A DNA stretch of 64,000 nucleotides from Venatoribacter pacificus (GTDB taxonomy: Bacteria > Pseudomonadota > Gammaproteobacteria > Pseudomonadales > Oceanobacteraceae), in NCBI RefSeq assembly GCF_025318105.1, contig NZ_JAOANI010000028.1, positions 434,001-498,000 of the forward strand, in the 5' to 3' direction. Below are positions 1-7,046 of this stretch, in pieces. Position 1 is the stretch's first letter; each line of letters opens with the position of its first letter. The notes under the pieces are model-generated. The model was not told the origin of the DNA. It was given only the letters and a program-made list of their open reading frames with translations, and searched no databases. The position numbers were made by a program, and so were the translations under genes.

Positions 1-305
1 TTTACGAACAGGTAATAGCCGAACCCGGAAATTCCGGTAAAGATTCCGAATGTAATCATGAAGAAAATCATATTGATATACCTGCCGATTTTTTGGTTGG
101 TCGCAGGTGCTGGCAGCGGAATAATCTTACTGAAAAGAGCCAGTATAGCTGGAGCGAACAGACCGAAGAATACCCCAGGAAGAACTGGCGTATTCTCTGT
201 GTGAAGGATAATGTTGCTGCTGAATATCGTGATTCCCTGAATCAGGCCTGCAACAGTCCCGGCAGCAAGACCAAGCCAGTCACTGGGTAAAAAACGGATC
301 TTCAT
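1..305 (-). CDS. Membrane protein of unknown function, C-terminus cut by the window edge
   Basis: This minus-strand frame opens with ATG at 303-305 and runs without a stop off the left edge, giving 101 visible codons. An AAAGG ribosome-binding site lies about six bases before the ATG. The product begins MKIRFLPSDWLGLAAG and has three or four hydrophobic stretches (around residues 9-28, 41-57 and 78-100), so it is an integral inner-membrane protein. I recognise no family. A plus-strand frame of 65 codons at 93-290 overlaps it and has no start signal or protein-like composition, so the minus reading is preferred. The full length and C-terminus are unknown. Confidence 0.6.
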   Translation of the reverse strand, partial: MKIRFLPSDWLGLAAGTVAGLIQGITIFSSNIILHTENTPVLPGVFFGLFAPAILALFSKIIPLPAPATNQKIGRYINMIFFMITFGIFTGISGFGYYLFV

Positions 306-475
306 TGTTATACCTTTTATTTTAAGTGAGATAAGTCGTGAAGGGGTAGCTCTGTCTTTATTGCTATGAACCGGGGCTCGGAAGGTCGCGCATTAGGTGA
401 TCTGAATTCAGGTCTTTTACGGCAGAGGTTGCTGTAGTCGGGCAGTTAGTTCCTGATTGAGACGCAGAGTCTCAG

Positions 476-745
476 TTACTCAGAGGCAGGCTCCGCAGAA
501 AGGGTGCAATTTTCAGGATATTGCTGACATAACCACACTAAATATCTGATGAAGTAATACTTATAGATTCCATTGTCTGGCATGAAATCAATAATTGGCT
601 GTGCAGTGTTTTCATATGTCCGGCTTATCCAGCGGTTATTTATCTCGAGTCTGAACCAGGCTGCGAGTAAGGGATAAGTGAGGAGCACGCTTATCGCTAC
701 GGCTAATATTCCTGCTGTTGCTTTCTGCTTTCCGGATATGGTCAA
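476..745 (-). CDS. Hypothetical small membrane-anchored protein
   Basis: An 89-residue frame with a TTG start, the only start possible because an in-frame TAA lies just upstream. Residues about 10-31 form one strongly hydrophobic segment that could be a signal anchor. The rest is polar and aromatic (KYYFIRYLVWLCQQYPENC) with two cysteines, so a periplasmic tail is plausible. No family is recognised and there is no convincing Shine-Dalgarno sequence. It lies downstream of the UspB-like gene on the same strand and may be translated from its transcript. An overlapping 82-codon minus frame at 636-884 looks like a shadow. Confidence 0.35.
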   Translation of the reverse strand: MTISGKQKATAGILAVAISVLLTYPLLAAWFRLEINNRWISRTYENTAQPIIDFMPDNGIYKYYFIRYLVWLCQQYPENCTLSAEPASE

Positions 746-852
746 GGTTTATTGACTTTTCGTATGCTGTTCGCTGTAGAGCGTTTAAATACGTTCTCTG
801 GTCTTTAATCTCTGATGATAAGAGTGTCCTGGAGGACCATGGTTGGTAACTT

Positions 853-1179
853 TTATACACCAGTGAGAGCAGCGAAAAATCCAATAATCAGAAGAGCGGA
901 TCCGGACAATAATAAGCGCCTGGCAATGATGGCCTTTTTGAAGTCAGACCTTCCACGCTTTTTGACTTCCAGGCTTTCAGAACTTTCATAGCCCTGATTC
1001 AGTACCCAGCTGAACATTCCCAGTGTTTTTCCAAGATCAATAAATGAAGATCCTGCCGGAGATCCCAGTTTCGTCCACTGCGCCTGATCCTGCTCTTTTA
1101 GTAACTGAGTAAGGCCCTCAAAATTAATTGAGAGTACTCCGGCAATAAGAAAAAAAGATCCGATTAAAATGAATAACAT
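853..1179 (-). CDS. Two-span small membrane protein with UspB-like layout
   Basis: A 108-residue protein with an N-terminal membrane span (residues 2-19), a soluble middle, and a second span near the C-terminus (about 90-106) preceded by Lys/Arg residues. Length and topology match universal stress protein B of enterobacteria (about 111 residues, two spans), and the middle has a similar spacing of an acidic 'LLKEQD' stretch followed by Gly-rich residues and a 'LG.F..VL' helix. Direct sequence similarity to UspB is weak, so the family link is an inference. The ATG at 1177-1179 has an AGAGGA site about seven bases upstream. It could instead be an unrelated two-span protein. Confidence 0.6.
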   Translation of the reverse strand: MLFILIGSFFLIAGVLSINFEGLTQLLKEQDQAQWTKLGSPAGSSFIDLGKTLGMFSWVLNQGYESSESLEVKKRGRSDFKKAIIARRLLLSGSALLIIGFFAALTGV

Positions 1180-1583
1180 ATCATTGTCCTCTGATTTCTT
1201 TCATGGTTGCTTACCCCGGCTTACTCCAGGCACGCTGCCGCCCATCCTTATGTACGCAGACAGGAATAGCGTGGCTTTATCGTTCGGGATTGTTAGCAGG
1301 GAGGGCGGTTGTTCTCGGTCGTTCTGACTGTGTTGTATTAACGATCTGGCGGCATCCCTGCTGTGCTCCGAGAGTACTGAAGTTCAGACTTTGATTCAAT
1401 AATTGATAGAGATGGTTACAAGTGGCAATAGACGACAGGGGGCACTATGTCTGGCGCTTAGGTTAGTTCAGGTGCCACTCAACTGGACCAGGCATAGAAT
1501 AGATTATAGAAACCACTCTGCGTATCGGTAATACCTGAGATGGGGGGGACGAACTGCACACCTTTACGCAAACCGCCAAGATA
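1180..1583. other. Intergenic region without a supported gene
   Basis: About 400 bases between the UspB-like gene and the pentapeptide-repeat gene. A plus-strand frame of 63 codons at 1203-1394 has no usable ribosome-binding site and an arginine/cysteine-rich composition typical of a non-coding frame. A run of seven G lies near 1540. I see no tRNA, terminator or clear repeat. Confidence 0.5.
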
Positions 1584-2183
1584 TTAATCCACCAGGTTAA
1601 TCCCCAGACTCTCCAGCAGGTTTAATGCCTCATAGCGGCTGAAGGTGGCCTTGCTCAGATTATTATCCAGAACATCGATATTAAAATTAACCGACTCACT
1701 CAGGTCTGCACCGCTTAAATTGGTGCGGCCAAACAGGCTGTGGGTAAAGTCGCAGTAGGTGAGGCGGGCGTTGTTCAGCTGGGTTTCGCGCAGATCAACA
1801 TCGTGTGCTTTGCATTCTTCCATAACCACTTCATGCAGGTTCAGTCCGAGGAAGGAGGAGTCGTTCAGTATGCACTGGTAAAACTTCAGTTCAGGGTGAA
1901 ACTGGTAGCTGGACCATTGGGCACGGGTCCAGTCGATGCCAACCATTTTGCACTCGCGGAAGGTTGTTTCGGCAAAACGGCTTTGCGGAATTTTAATCAG
2001 GCTCAGATTGCAGCGGCTAAAGCGGCAGTTAATAAACTTACAGCCTTTAAATACGCTGTGGGATAAATCGCAGTCGCTGAATTCGCATTCTTCAAACTCG
2101 GTATTGTTGATCTGGCTGTCGGTGATATCGAATTTAGTGAAGTGTTCTTCAAAATACTGGCTGGCGCTGGTCAGGCTGGTCAC
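1584..2183 (-). CDS. Pentapeptide-repeat protein, Qnr-like
   Basis: A 199-residue protein built mostly of A(D/N)LXX-type repeats (for example FEECEFSDCDLSHSVFKGC, NARLTYCDF, NLSGADLSES), which fold as a right-handed quadrilateral beta-helix. The C-terminal tail EALNLLESLGINLVD resembles the dimerising helix of Qnr proteins (compare LLERLGI), and the length is close to Qnr (about 214-218). Qnr relatives mimic DNA and protect gyrase and topoisomerase IV from quinolones and toxins, and chromosomal copies are common in aquatic gammaproteobacteria. That role here is inference. Translation starts at GTG (2181-2183) with GGAG six bases upstream. It is a single gene with no obvious operon partner. 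Confidence 0.8.
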   Translation of the reverse strand: MTSLTSASQYFEEHFTKFDITDSQINNTEFEECEFSDCDLSHSVFKGCKFINCRFSRCNLSLIKIPQSRFAETTFRECKMVGIDWTRAQWSSYQFHPELKFYQCILNDSSFLGLNLHEVVMEECKAHDVDLRETQLNNARLTYCDFTHSLFGRTNLSGADLSESVNFNIDVLDNNLSKATFSRYEALNLLESLGINLVD

Positions 2184-2345
2184 GGCATTCTCCGCTGTTA
2201 TTTTTCAGAATGGTAAAGCAGAAATGGTCTTTCTGCACGGTTACGGTTGTGAATACGCTGTTGCAGACAATGCGACTTTTGTTTTGCTTTACGGGCTTGT
2301 GATTGCAGTAAAAATCGGAGCAAAGCGGGAATGTATGCCGGCAGG

Positions 2346-2678
2346 TTATTCAGACGGTTTATTAACATCGACCAATAGCCAGGCGGCGTAGGCGATCAGG
2401 ATGGTAGGGAAATACAGTATGCGCGAATACCAGTAACCGGAGTCTTCACCGAAAAAGGTATAGGCGGGTACAACGGTGAGCATCGCGGTAACAAAGGCGA
2501 TGTAGATAAAGCGTGGTGCATGCCAGCGCAGGCTGGTCATTGGGTATTTATCATAGCTGAACGCCCAGCGCGCCCACAGCCGTGAGCTGGCATAAACAAA
2601 GACCCCGAAGGCCAGCAACCAGAGCCAGTCGCTGGCGCTGAGTTCACTGAGCTGGCAATCGGGCAGGCAGCTGAGCAT
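2346..2678 (-). CDS. Hypothetical membrane protein downstream of the TatD-family gene
   Basis: A 110-residue protein with about three hydrophobic segments (residues 17-32, 56-72 and 86-104). No family is recognised. The start ATG (2676-2678) overlaps the TatD-family stop codon by one base (TAATG), so the two are almost certainly translationally coupled and co-transcribed. The central stretch has many aromatic residues (YWYSRILYFPT). A link to the hydrolase is suggested only by the coupling. Confidence 0.65.
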   Translation of the reverse strand: MLSCLPDCQLSELSASDWLWLLAFGVFVYASSRLWARWAFSYDKYPMTSLRWHAPRFIYIAFVTAMLTVVPAYTFFGEDSGYWYSRILYFPTILIAYAAWLLVDVNKPSE

Positions 2679-3478
2679 TAAAAGAATTCACGCAGGGAGT
2701 TCTGGTAAGTCTGGGTTAACACCTCTTCAACACTCAGGCCTTTTACGCCGGCAATTTTTTCGGCAATAAAAGGCAGGTATTGCGGAGCATTTTCCATACC
2801 GCGAAACGGAATCGGCGTGAGGAAAGGTGCGTCGGTTTCCAGTAATAAGTTGCTCAGCGGTGTGGCGGCGACCACTTCGCGTACATTGTCGGCTTTATTA
2901 AAGGTAACGATGCCGTTAATACCGAGACAAAAGCCCAGTTCAACGGCCAGCTCTGCCAGTTCCATACCGGAGGTAAAGCTGTGCACCACGCCTTTGCGTT
3001 TCATCTGCGGGGCGTATTCACGCAGGATGGCCATGGTGTCTTCGTCGGCTTCACGGGTATGAATAACAACGGGTAATCCGCATTCCACCGCCAGTTGCAG
3101 CTGGCGGGCAAATACCTGACGCTGCACAGTACGGTCACAGTGGTCGTAATAATAATCGAGACCAATTTCGCCCACCGCGACCACTTTTTCGTGGATGGCG
3201 TGGGTGCGGATATAACCTTCCGCGGCATCATTAAACAATGCGGCTTCATGTGGATGTACGCCCAGGGTGGCGTACAGGTCAGCGTGGGCTTCGGCCAGTG
3301 CCAGCGCTTTGGGCATATTGTCCGGCTCAACGCTGATGGTCATAAAGCGTTCGACACCAATGGCACGGGCGGCACTGAGAATATCGTCGGCACTGCCTTC
3401 TTTCAGGTAATCGAGGTGAAAGTGGGTTTCGATAATCGGCAGGCCATAGGTGGGGATATCACGACGTTTTTTACTCAT
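2678..3478 (-). CDS. TatD-family metal-dependent hydrolase (putative DNase)
   Basis: A 266-residue TIM-barrel hydrolase of the TatD/YcfH family. Metal-ligand motifs are present in order: THFHLD near residues 18-23 (the usual D-x-H-x-H with T-H-x-H), GEIGLDYY, the VIHTRE histidine, the VVHSFTSG histidine and the terminal LLETDAPFLTP aspartate. E. coli TatD is a 3'-5' exonuclease that also acts in DNA repair and hydrogen-peroxide resistance; the substrate here is unknown. The length is typical for the family (about 260). It is first in a two-gene unit with the downstream membrane protein, which it overlaps by one base. The ATG at 3476-3478 is preceded by an AAAGAGCTGTT stretch that serves as the ribosome-binding site. 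Confidence 0.9.
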   Translation of the reverse strand: MSKKRRDIPTYGLPIIETHFHLDYLKEGSADDILSAARAIGVERFMTISVEPDNMPKALALAEAHADLYATLGVHPHEAALFNDAAEGYIRTHAIHEKVVAVGEIGLDYYYDHCDRTVQRQVFARQLQLAVECGLPVVIHTREADEDTMAILREYAPQMKRKGVVHSFTSGMELAELAVELGFCLGINGIVTFNKADNVREVVAATPLSNLLLETDAPFLTPIPFRGMENAPQYLPFIAEKIAGVKGLSVEEVLTQTYQNSLREFF

Positions 3479-3639
3479 AACAGCTCTTTAACTCATAACG
3501 GCAACAGGTACGGCAGCGGGTGTAATGCCTGCCGGAGTGCAAAAAACAGCCATTATAACGCGTGAAAAGAGGAATTTCTGTGTTTGTGGGAAAGCGCTGT
3601 CGGCAGAAGGCGGGGAGAGCGATGGTTGAGTCGTTATCA

Positions 3640-3676
3640 GAGAGCGCTCAGTCCGGACGGCCGGATGAGCGCTCTC
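3640..3676. repeat. Long perfect hairpin between two minus-strand genes
   Basis: GAGAGCGCTCA (3640-3650) is exactly complementary to TGAGCGCTCTC (3666-3676), and between them TCCGG-ACGG-CCGGA forms a second stem. Only one G is unpaired in the whole 37-base structure. It lies eight bases past the stop codon of the MBL-like gene. Neither side has a run of T, so it is not a textbook intrinsic terminator. It may stabilise an mRNA 3' end. Confidence 0.7.
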
Positions 3677-3683
3677 AGGTTCT

Positions 3684-4442
3684 TTAATTAAACAAACGAC
3701 GCAGTTGTTCGCCGACTTCGGATTTGGCGTTGTTCATTAATGGCGAACCATGGGCGGCGAGCAGATGTTCGAAATCGAGATTCATCAGGCGGTTAAAATC
3801 GCCTTCCAGGGTTTTGCCTTTTGGGGTTACCCGTTTCAGCCACGGCTTGCCGATATTCAGCCCTGGTTTAAAACCCATAACGCGCAATGCCAGACGGCTG
3901 AACAGGCTGGTGTAATTCCAGTTATCCAGGTATTGCAGCGAGTCGGTGGTGAGCAGGCATTTGTGCTTGGTTAACAGCAAAGCCGCTTCCGGGTATTGGG
4001 CGTTGTCGAAAATAAACAACTCGGCATGAGGGAAGGGCATGTCCAGGCCGGTCTTCAGATGCACATTCGCACGCGGCGCTTTGTAGGTGCTCTGGCCAGG
4101 CTGACACCAGAAACGCGCCTGATATTTGTCGACGTAGTACTGATCATCCAGGCCATGAAAATCGCCGAGGCGGAACACATGGGTCACACGGCCCAGCTTT
4201 TCCAGTTTGCGCTCTTCGGTTTCGTTGAGGCGTACCGGGTTGATCAGGGTTAACTCATGACGATTGCGGATAATCACCATATTGCGGTTCATGCTCATGC
4301 CCGGGCCGACGCGGATGCTGCCCTGCACCCAGAAAATATCCCAGAACAGTTGTTCGATTTTTCCATGAGGATAAGCCGGGGCGTAGGTCTGGTTCTGCTG
4401 TGCTGCTGTGGTTGGCAGTTCTGAATTCAGAGTGGCAGTCAT
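3684..4442 (-). CDS. Metallo-beta-lactamase-like protein (DUF4336-like)
   Basis: A 252-residue soluble protein with the layout of a degenerate metallo-beta-lactamase fold: an N-terminal beta-rich part (FWVQGSIRVGPGMSMNRNM), a 'LGDFHGLDDQYY' segment where the metal motif H-x-H-x-D-H would be, and a C-terminal 'LLAAHGSPL' motif. The classical HxHxDH is not intact, so metal hydrolase activity is uncertain; this matches the DUF4336 group. The frame is open 35 codons further upstream, but the ATG at 4440-4442 has an AGGA site seven bases before it and the upstream residues are Arg/Cys-rich, so this start is chosen. Tandem palindromes about 100-145 bases upstream suggest repressor control. Confidence 0.65.
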   Translation of the reverse strand: MTATLNSELPTTAAQQNQTYAPAYPHGKIEQLFWDIFWVQGSIRVGPGMSMNRNMVIIRNRHELTLINPVRLNETEERKLEKLGRVTHVFRLGDFHGLDDQYYVDKYQARFWCQPGQSTYKAPRANVHLKTGLDMPFPHAELFIFDNAQYPEAALLLTKHKCLLTTDSLQYLDNWNYTSLFSRLALRVMGFKPGLNIGKPWLKRVTPKGKTLEGDFNRLMNLDFEHLLAAHGSPLMNNAKSEVGEQLRRLFN

Positions 4443-4540
4443 AAGGTTCTTCCTGCTTACGTGTGTTCGTGAAAATGATCGGCACAGACAACGGCCGTAA
4501 GGAGATATTAACGGGAATTCACGGTAAAAAATTACACGAC

Positions 4541-4588
4541 GTGACAATTTTTGTCACATTGAGTTGAAAGTGTGACGAATTTTGTCAG
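4541..4588. promoter_or_regulatory. Tandem palindromic operators upstream of the MBL-like gene
   Basis: GTGACAATTTTTGTCAC (4541-4557) is a perfect inverted repeat with 7-base arms and a 3-base centre. A second copy, GTGACGAATTTTGTCAG (4572-4588), matches it at 14 of 17 positions. The two start 31 bases apart, about three helical turns, which would place two dimers on one face of the DNA. TGAC-N-GTCA half-sites of this kind are common for TetR-type repressors. The MBL-like gene starting at 4442 is the only plausible target. The regulator is not identified in the window. Confidence 0.55.
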
Positions 4589-4633
4589 GTTGTTGGGCTC
4601 AGTAGGTCAGGATGAGGATCTGTGTTGGTTTTT

Positions 4634-4654
4634 GTCCTGTCAGGACACGACAGG
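4634..4654. promoter_or_regulatory. Nested inverted repeats in the same intergenic region
   Basis: GTCCTG-T-CAGGAC (4634-4646) is a perfect inverted repeat that overlaps a second one, CCTGTC (4636-4641) with GACAGG (4649-4654). The half-sites again carry TGTC/GACA, like the tandem palindromes about 50 bases away. The 351-base interval 4443-4793 holds no supported gene. Confidence 0.4.
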
Positions 4655-4793
4655 GTGTAAAAACCATAACCCGGAGTTGGGATGAACAGCGCTGGTAAGG
4701 AAAGAGCGTGGATGGAATAACGGGTAGGGGAACGCCAACATGGCTGGCACCAAAACGCGCAGGCGGGCTGCGCTTTTGGCTGTGCCGGGCGGA

Positions 4794-5369
4794 TTACTGA
4801 CCGGTTTTTTTACCACTCATCGGCGCATAAATGGCCTGAATGGCTTGCATATCGGCGTCGATATCGCCTGTGGTGTGGAACACACCGGCAATGCCGCCGG
4901 CTTTATTCGGATAATCAAGGAAGCCCATCAAGACCGGCACGCCGGCGTTGTGAGCAATATGATAAAAGCCGGTTTTCCAATAGGTAACCTTGGCGCGGGT
5001 GCCTTCCGGCGGCACGATCAGGAACAGCTGCTCGTTGCTGTTAATAGCATCAACCGAAGCCTGCACCATGTTGTTGGCTTTGGAACGATCCACCGGAATG
5101 CCGCCCATCCACATCATCAGGCCACGAAAAGGCGGTTTGAAGATCTGCTCTTTCCCCATCCAATAAATTTTGGCGCGCAGCACAAAGGCAATCATCAGCA
5201 TAAAGGGCAGATCCCAGTTGCTGGTATGCGGTGCTGCAATCATCACGCACTTTTTTAAATCGGGCGGAATGCTGCCCACGCTTTTCCAGCCGGCCAGCTT
5301 CAGAAAGGCGATGGAGCCCCAGCGCAGCAGGGTTTTCAGAATGGGGGTATCGAACATAGTGCGGTGCAT
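4794..5369 (-). CDS. PlsC-like acyltransferase
   Basis: A 191-residue protein of the lysophospholipid acyltransferase superfamily. The catalytic H-x4-D box is visible as APHTSNWDLPF and the acceptor-binding box as PPEGTR; 'GGIPVDRSK' is the block between them. Members move acyl chains onto glycerolipids or other alcohols at the inner membrane; the exact acceptor cannot be told. The protein is shorter than PlsC itself (about 240). The frame extends to 5513, but the ATG at 5367-5369 has AAGGG five bases upstream and the longer N-terminus is Arg/Cys-rich, so 5369 is chosen. No operon partner is obvious. Confidence 0.85.
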   Translation of the reverse strand: MHRTMFDTPILKTLLRWGSIAFLKLAGWKSVGSIPPDLKKCVMIAAPHTSNWDLPFMLMIAFVLRAKIYWMGKEQIFKPPFRGLMMWMGGIPVDRSKANNMVQASVDAINSNEQLFLIVPPEGTRAKVTYWKTGFYHIAHNAGVPVLMGFLDYPNKAGGIAGVFHTTGDIDADMQAIQAIYAPMSGKKTGQ

Positions 5370-5607
5370 AGAGGCCCTTTTCGGTTGTAAGAGTCTGGAT
5401 GGCTGGCAGCGGAATCCGGTCGCCCGGAAAGACCCGCGCAGAGCTGTGCAGAGTGATTCAGAGGTGCCCTGATATGGGTGCCGTAGGTGATCCCGACCCG
5501 GAAAATGCGGCAATAATATAGCAATGAAAAACCGCTGCCAGTGCTTTACATCAAGCCGACAGAGCTTTACATACGCCCGGCAGAATCGTCACCGGGCGGC
5601 ATTAAGA

Positions 5608-5617
5608 GGGGGGGGGG
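5608..5617. repeat. Run of ten G
   Basis: A homopolymer of ten G on the plus strand between the VOC gene stop and the acyltransferase start. Such tracts slip during replication and could vary in length between cells or be a sequencing artefact. It lies outside both coding regions. Confidence 0.7.
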
Positions 5618-5643
5618 TAGCAGTCATCGACCGCCAGCGGGAG

Positions 5644-6042
5644 TCAGCTGCTCTGCATGTCCATATACATCAGCTCCCAGGTGTGGCCATCCGGATCTTC
5701 AAAGGACAGGCCATACATAGGTCCCTGATCCTGTCCCGGCCGGGCAATGCGTCCGCCGTTGTCTTCGGCCGCCTGACCGATGGTATCGACTTCGGTGCGG
5801 CTGCTGCAGCTCAGGCATAACAACACTTCGCTGCTGCTGTGGGCATCGCACAGGTTTTTGGAGGTGAACTGCGAATAGAATTCCGGCTTCAGCAGCATGG
5901 CGAAGATGTTGTCGGCGATAACCACGCAGACAGCCACTTCATTACTGAATTGCTCGTTAATGCTGAAACCCAGGGCGGTAAAAAAACGGCGCGAACGCTC
6001 AATGTCGCTGACGGCGAGATTCACAAAAATCTGACGGCTCAT
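5644..6042 (-). CDS. VOC-family (glyoxalase/bleomycin-resistance-like) protein
   Basis: A 132-residue protein of the vicinal-oxygen-chelate superfamily with two beta-alpha-beta-beta-beta modules. The N-terminal module starts IFVNLAVSDIERSRRFFTALGF and the C-terminal module ends SFEDPDGHTWELMYMD, which contains the usual D-P-D-G-H-x-W-E ending with the metal-binding Glu. Substrates in this superfamily range from methylglyoxal adducts to antibiotics and cannot be predicted here. The length is typical. The ATG at 6040-6042 has a weak AAGAG site upstream. It appears to be a single gene. Confidence 0.85.
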   Translation of the reverse strand: MSRQIFVNLAVSDIERSRRFFTALGFSINEQFSNEVAVCVVIADNIFAMLLKPEFYSQFTSKNLCDAHSSSEVLLCLSCSSRTEVDTIGQAAEDNGGRIARPGQDQGPMYGLSFEDPDGHTWELMYMDMQSS

Positions 6043-6168
6043 GACTGTGCTCTTGTTATGGATGAGAGCGCTATTGTTAGCAGATTTTTGCGGCAGAAAA
6101 AATCCACAACCGGAATCGTTTTTCTGGCTAGCGGCCGCTGCAGATGCAGAACGGCCGCGTGAGGCTGT

Positions 6169-6639
6169 TTAAGCCAGGGCTTTGGCGCTGGCCGTTAAAC
6201 GCATGGCCTGATCGGCGGCGTTGGCCAGTTCTTGCCCTTTCAGCAGAAAATGGCGGGCATAGTAGTTTTTATGCTCGTCGTGCTCGTGGAAGTTGTGCGG
6301 AGTCAGTACGGCAGTCAGTACCGGTACTTCGGTTTCCAGCTGTACCTGCATCAGGCCGTTACACACCGCGGCGGCAACGAAGTCGTGGCGGTAAATACCG
6401 CCGTCAACCACCAGAGCGCTGGCGGCAATGGCGCTGTAGCGTCCGCTCTTGGCCAGCAGTTTGGCCTGCAGGGGAATTTCGTAGGCGCCGGGAGCGGCAA
6501 TCACATCAATATTACTGATGTCGTAACCACGACTGGCGAGTTCGTCTTTAAAACCATCCAGACACTTGAGCACGATGTCGGTGTGCCAGGAAGCGTGAAT
6601 AAAGGCGATGCGTTTTTGCTGAGGATTAAAAGTGTTCAT
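6169..6639 (-). CDS. ribH: 6,7-dimethyl-8-ribityllumazine synthase, type II
   Basis: A 156-residue lumazine synthase, which condenses 5-amino-6-ribitylamino-uracil with 3,4-dihydroxy-2-butanone-4-phosphate in the penultimate step of riboflavin synthesis. The sequence matches the type II (RibH2) group described in Brucella: HASWHTDIV near the N-terminus, APGAYEIPL for substrate binding, DGGIYRHDFVA with the catalytic His, and VLTPHNFHEH. Type II enzymes form decamers rather than 60-mer capsids. No other riboflavin gene adjoins it, so this may be a second copy made on demand. An FMN riboswitch covers the leader. The Shine-Dalgarno sequence is weak, so translation may also be controlled by the leader. 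Confidence 0.93.
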   Translation of the reverse strand: MNTFNPQQKRIAFIHASWHTDIVLKCLDGFKDELASRGYDISNIDVIAAPGAYEIPLQAKLLAKSGRYSAIAASALVVDGGIYRHDFVAAAVCNGLMQVQLETEVPVLTAVLTPHNFHEHDEHKNYYARHFLLKGQELANAADQAMRLTASAKALA

Positions 6640-6690
6640 TGGCTCTGATTCTTCGGTTAATGCTGATTAGAATCAGGGCGAACGGGCAGA

Positions 6691-6723
6691 CAAAAGCACG
6701 GACAGAGGCGGGCCTCTGTGCTG
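6691..6723 (-). terminator. Putative riboswitch-controlled terminator in the ribH leader
   Basis: On the minus strand, ACAGAGGC and GCCTCTGT (6712-6719 and 6702-6709 on the plus strand) form a perfect 8-bp stem with flanking complementary bases, followed by GTGCTTTTGTC. It lies between the FMN aptamer and ribH, where an expression platform is expected. The T run is short, so transcription termination is likely but not certain; sequestration of the start region is the alternative. Confidence 0.5.
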
Positions 6724-6730
6724 TCTGACA

Positions 6731-6883
<153 letters not shown>

Positions 6884-7046
6884 ATGCGCTCTCAGCAGGC
6901 TGAGACCGCGGCGGCAATATAGGGAGTTTGGCGGGAAGAGTCAAAGGCAGCGGGTGCAACGCATTGTTGCGCCGGATGCCTGACTGCACCGGATACTTAG
7001 CTGCGCCGGTGCGGTTTTTACGGCACCAGAACAGGCAGGCCGGGCA

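Noticed and set aside
636..884. 82-codon minus-strand frame overlapping the 89-residue gene
   Set aside because: It overlaps two better frames and its composition is Ser/Arg-rich without a membrane or domain signal.
1203..1394. 63-codon plus-strand frame in the empty interval
   Set aside because: There is no ribosome-binding site, and the composition is Arg/Cys-rich without domain signs.
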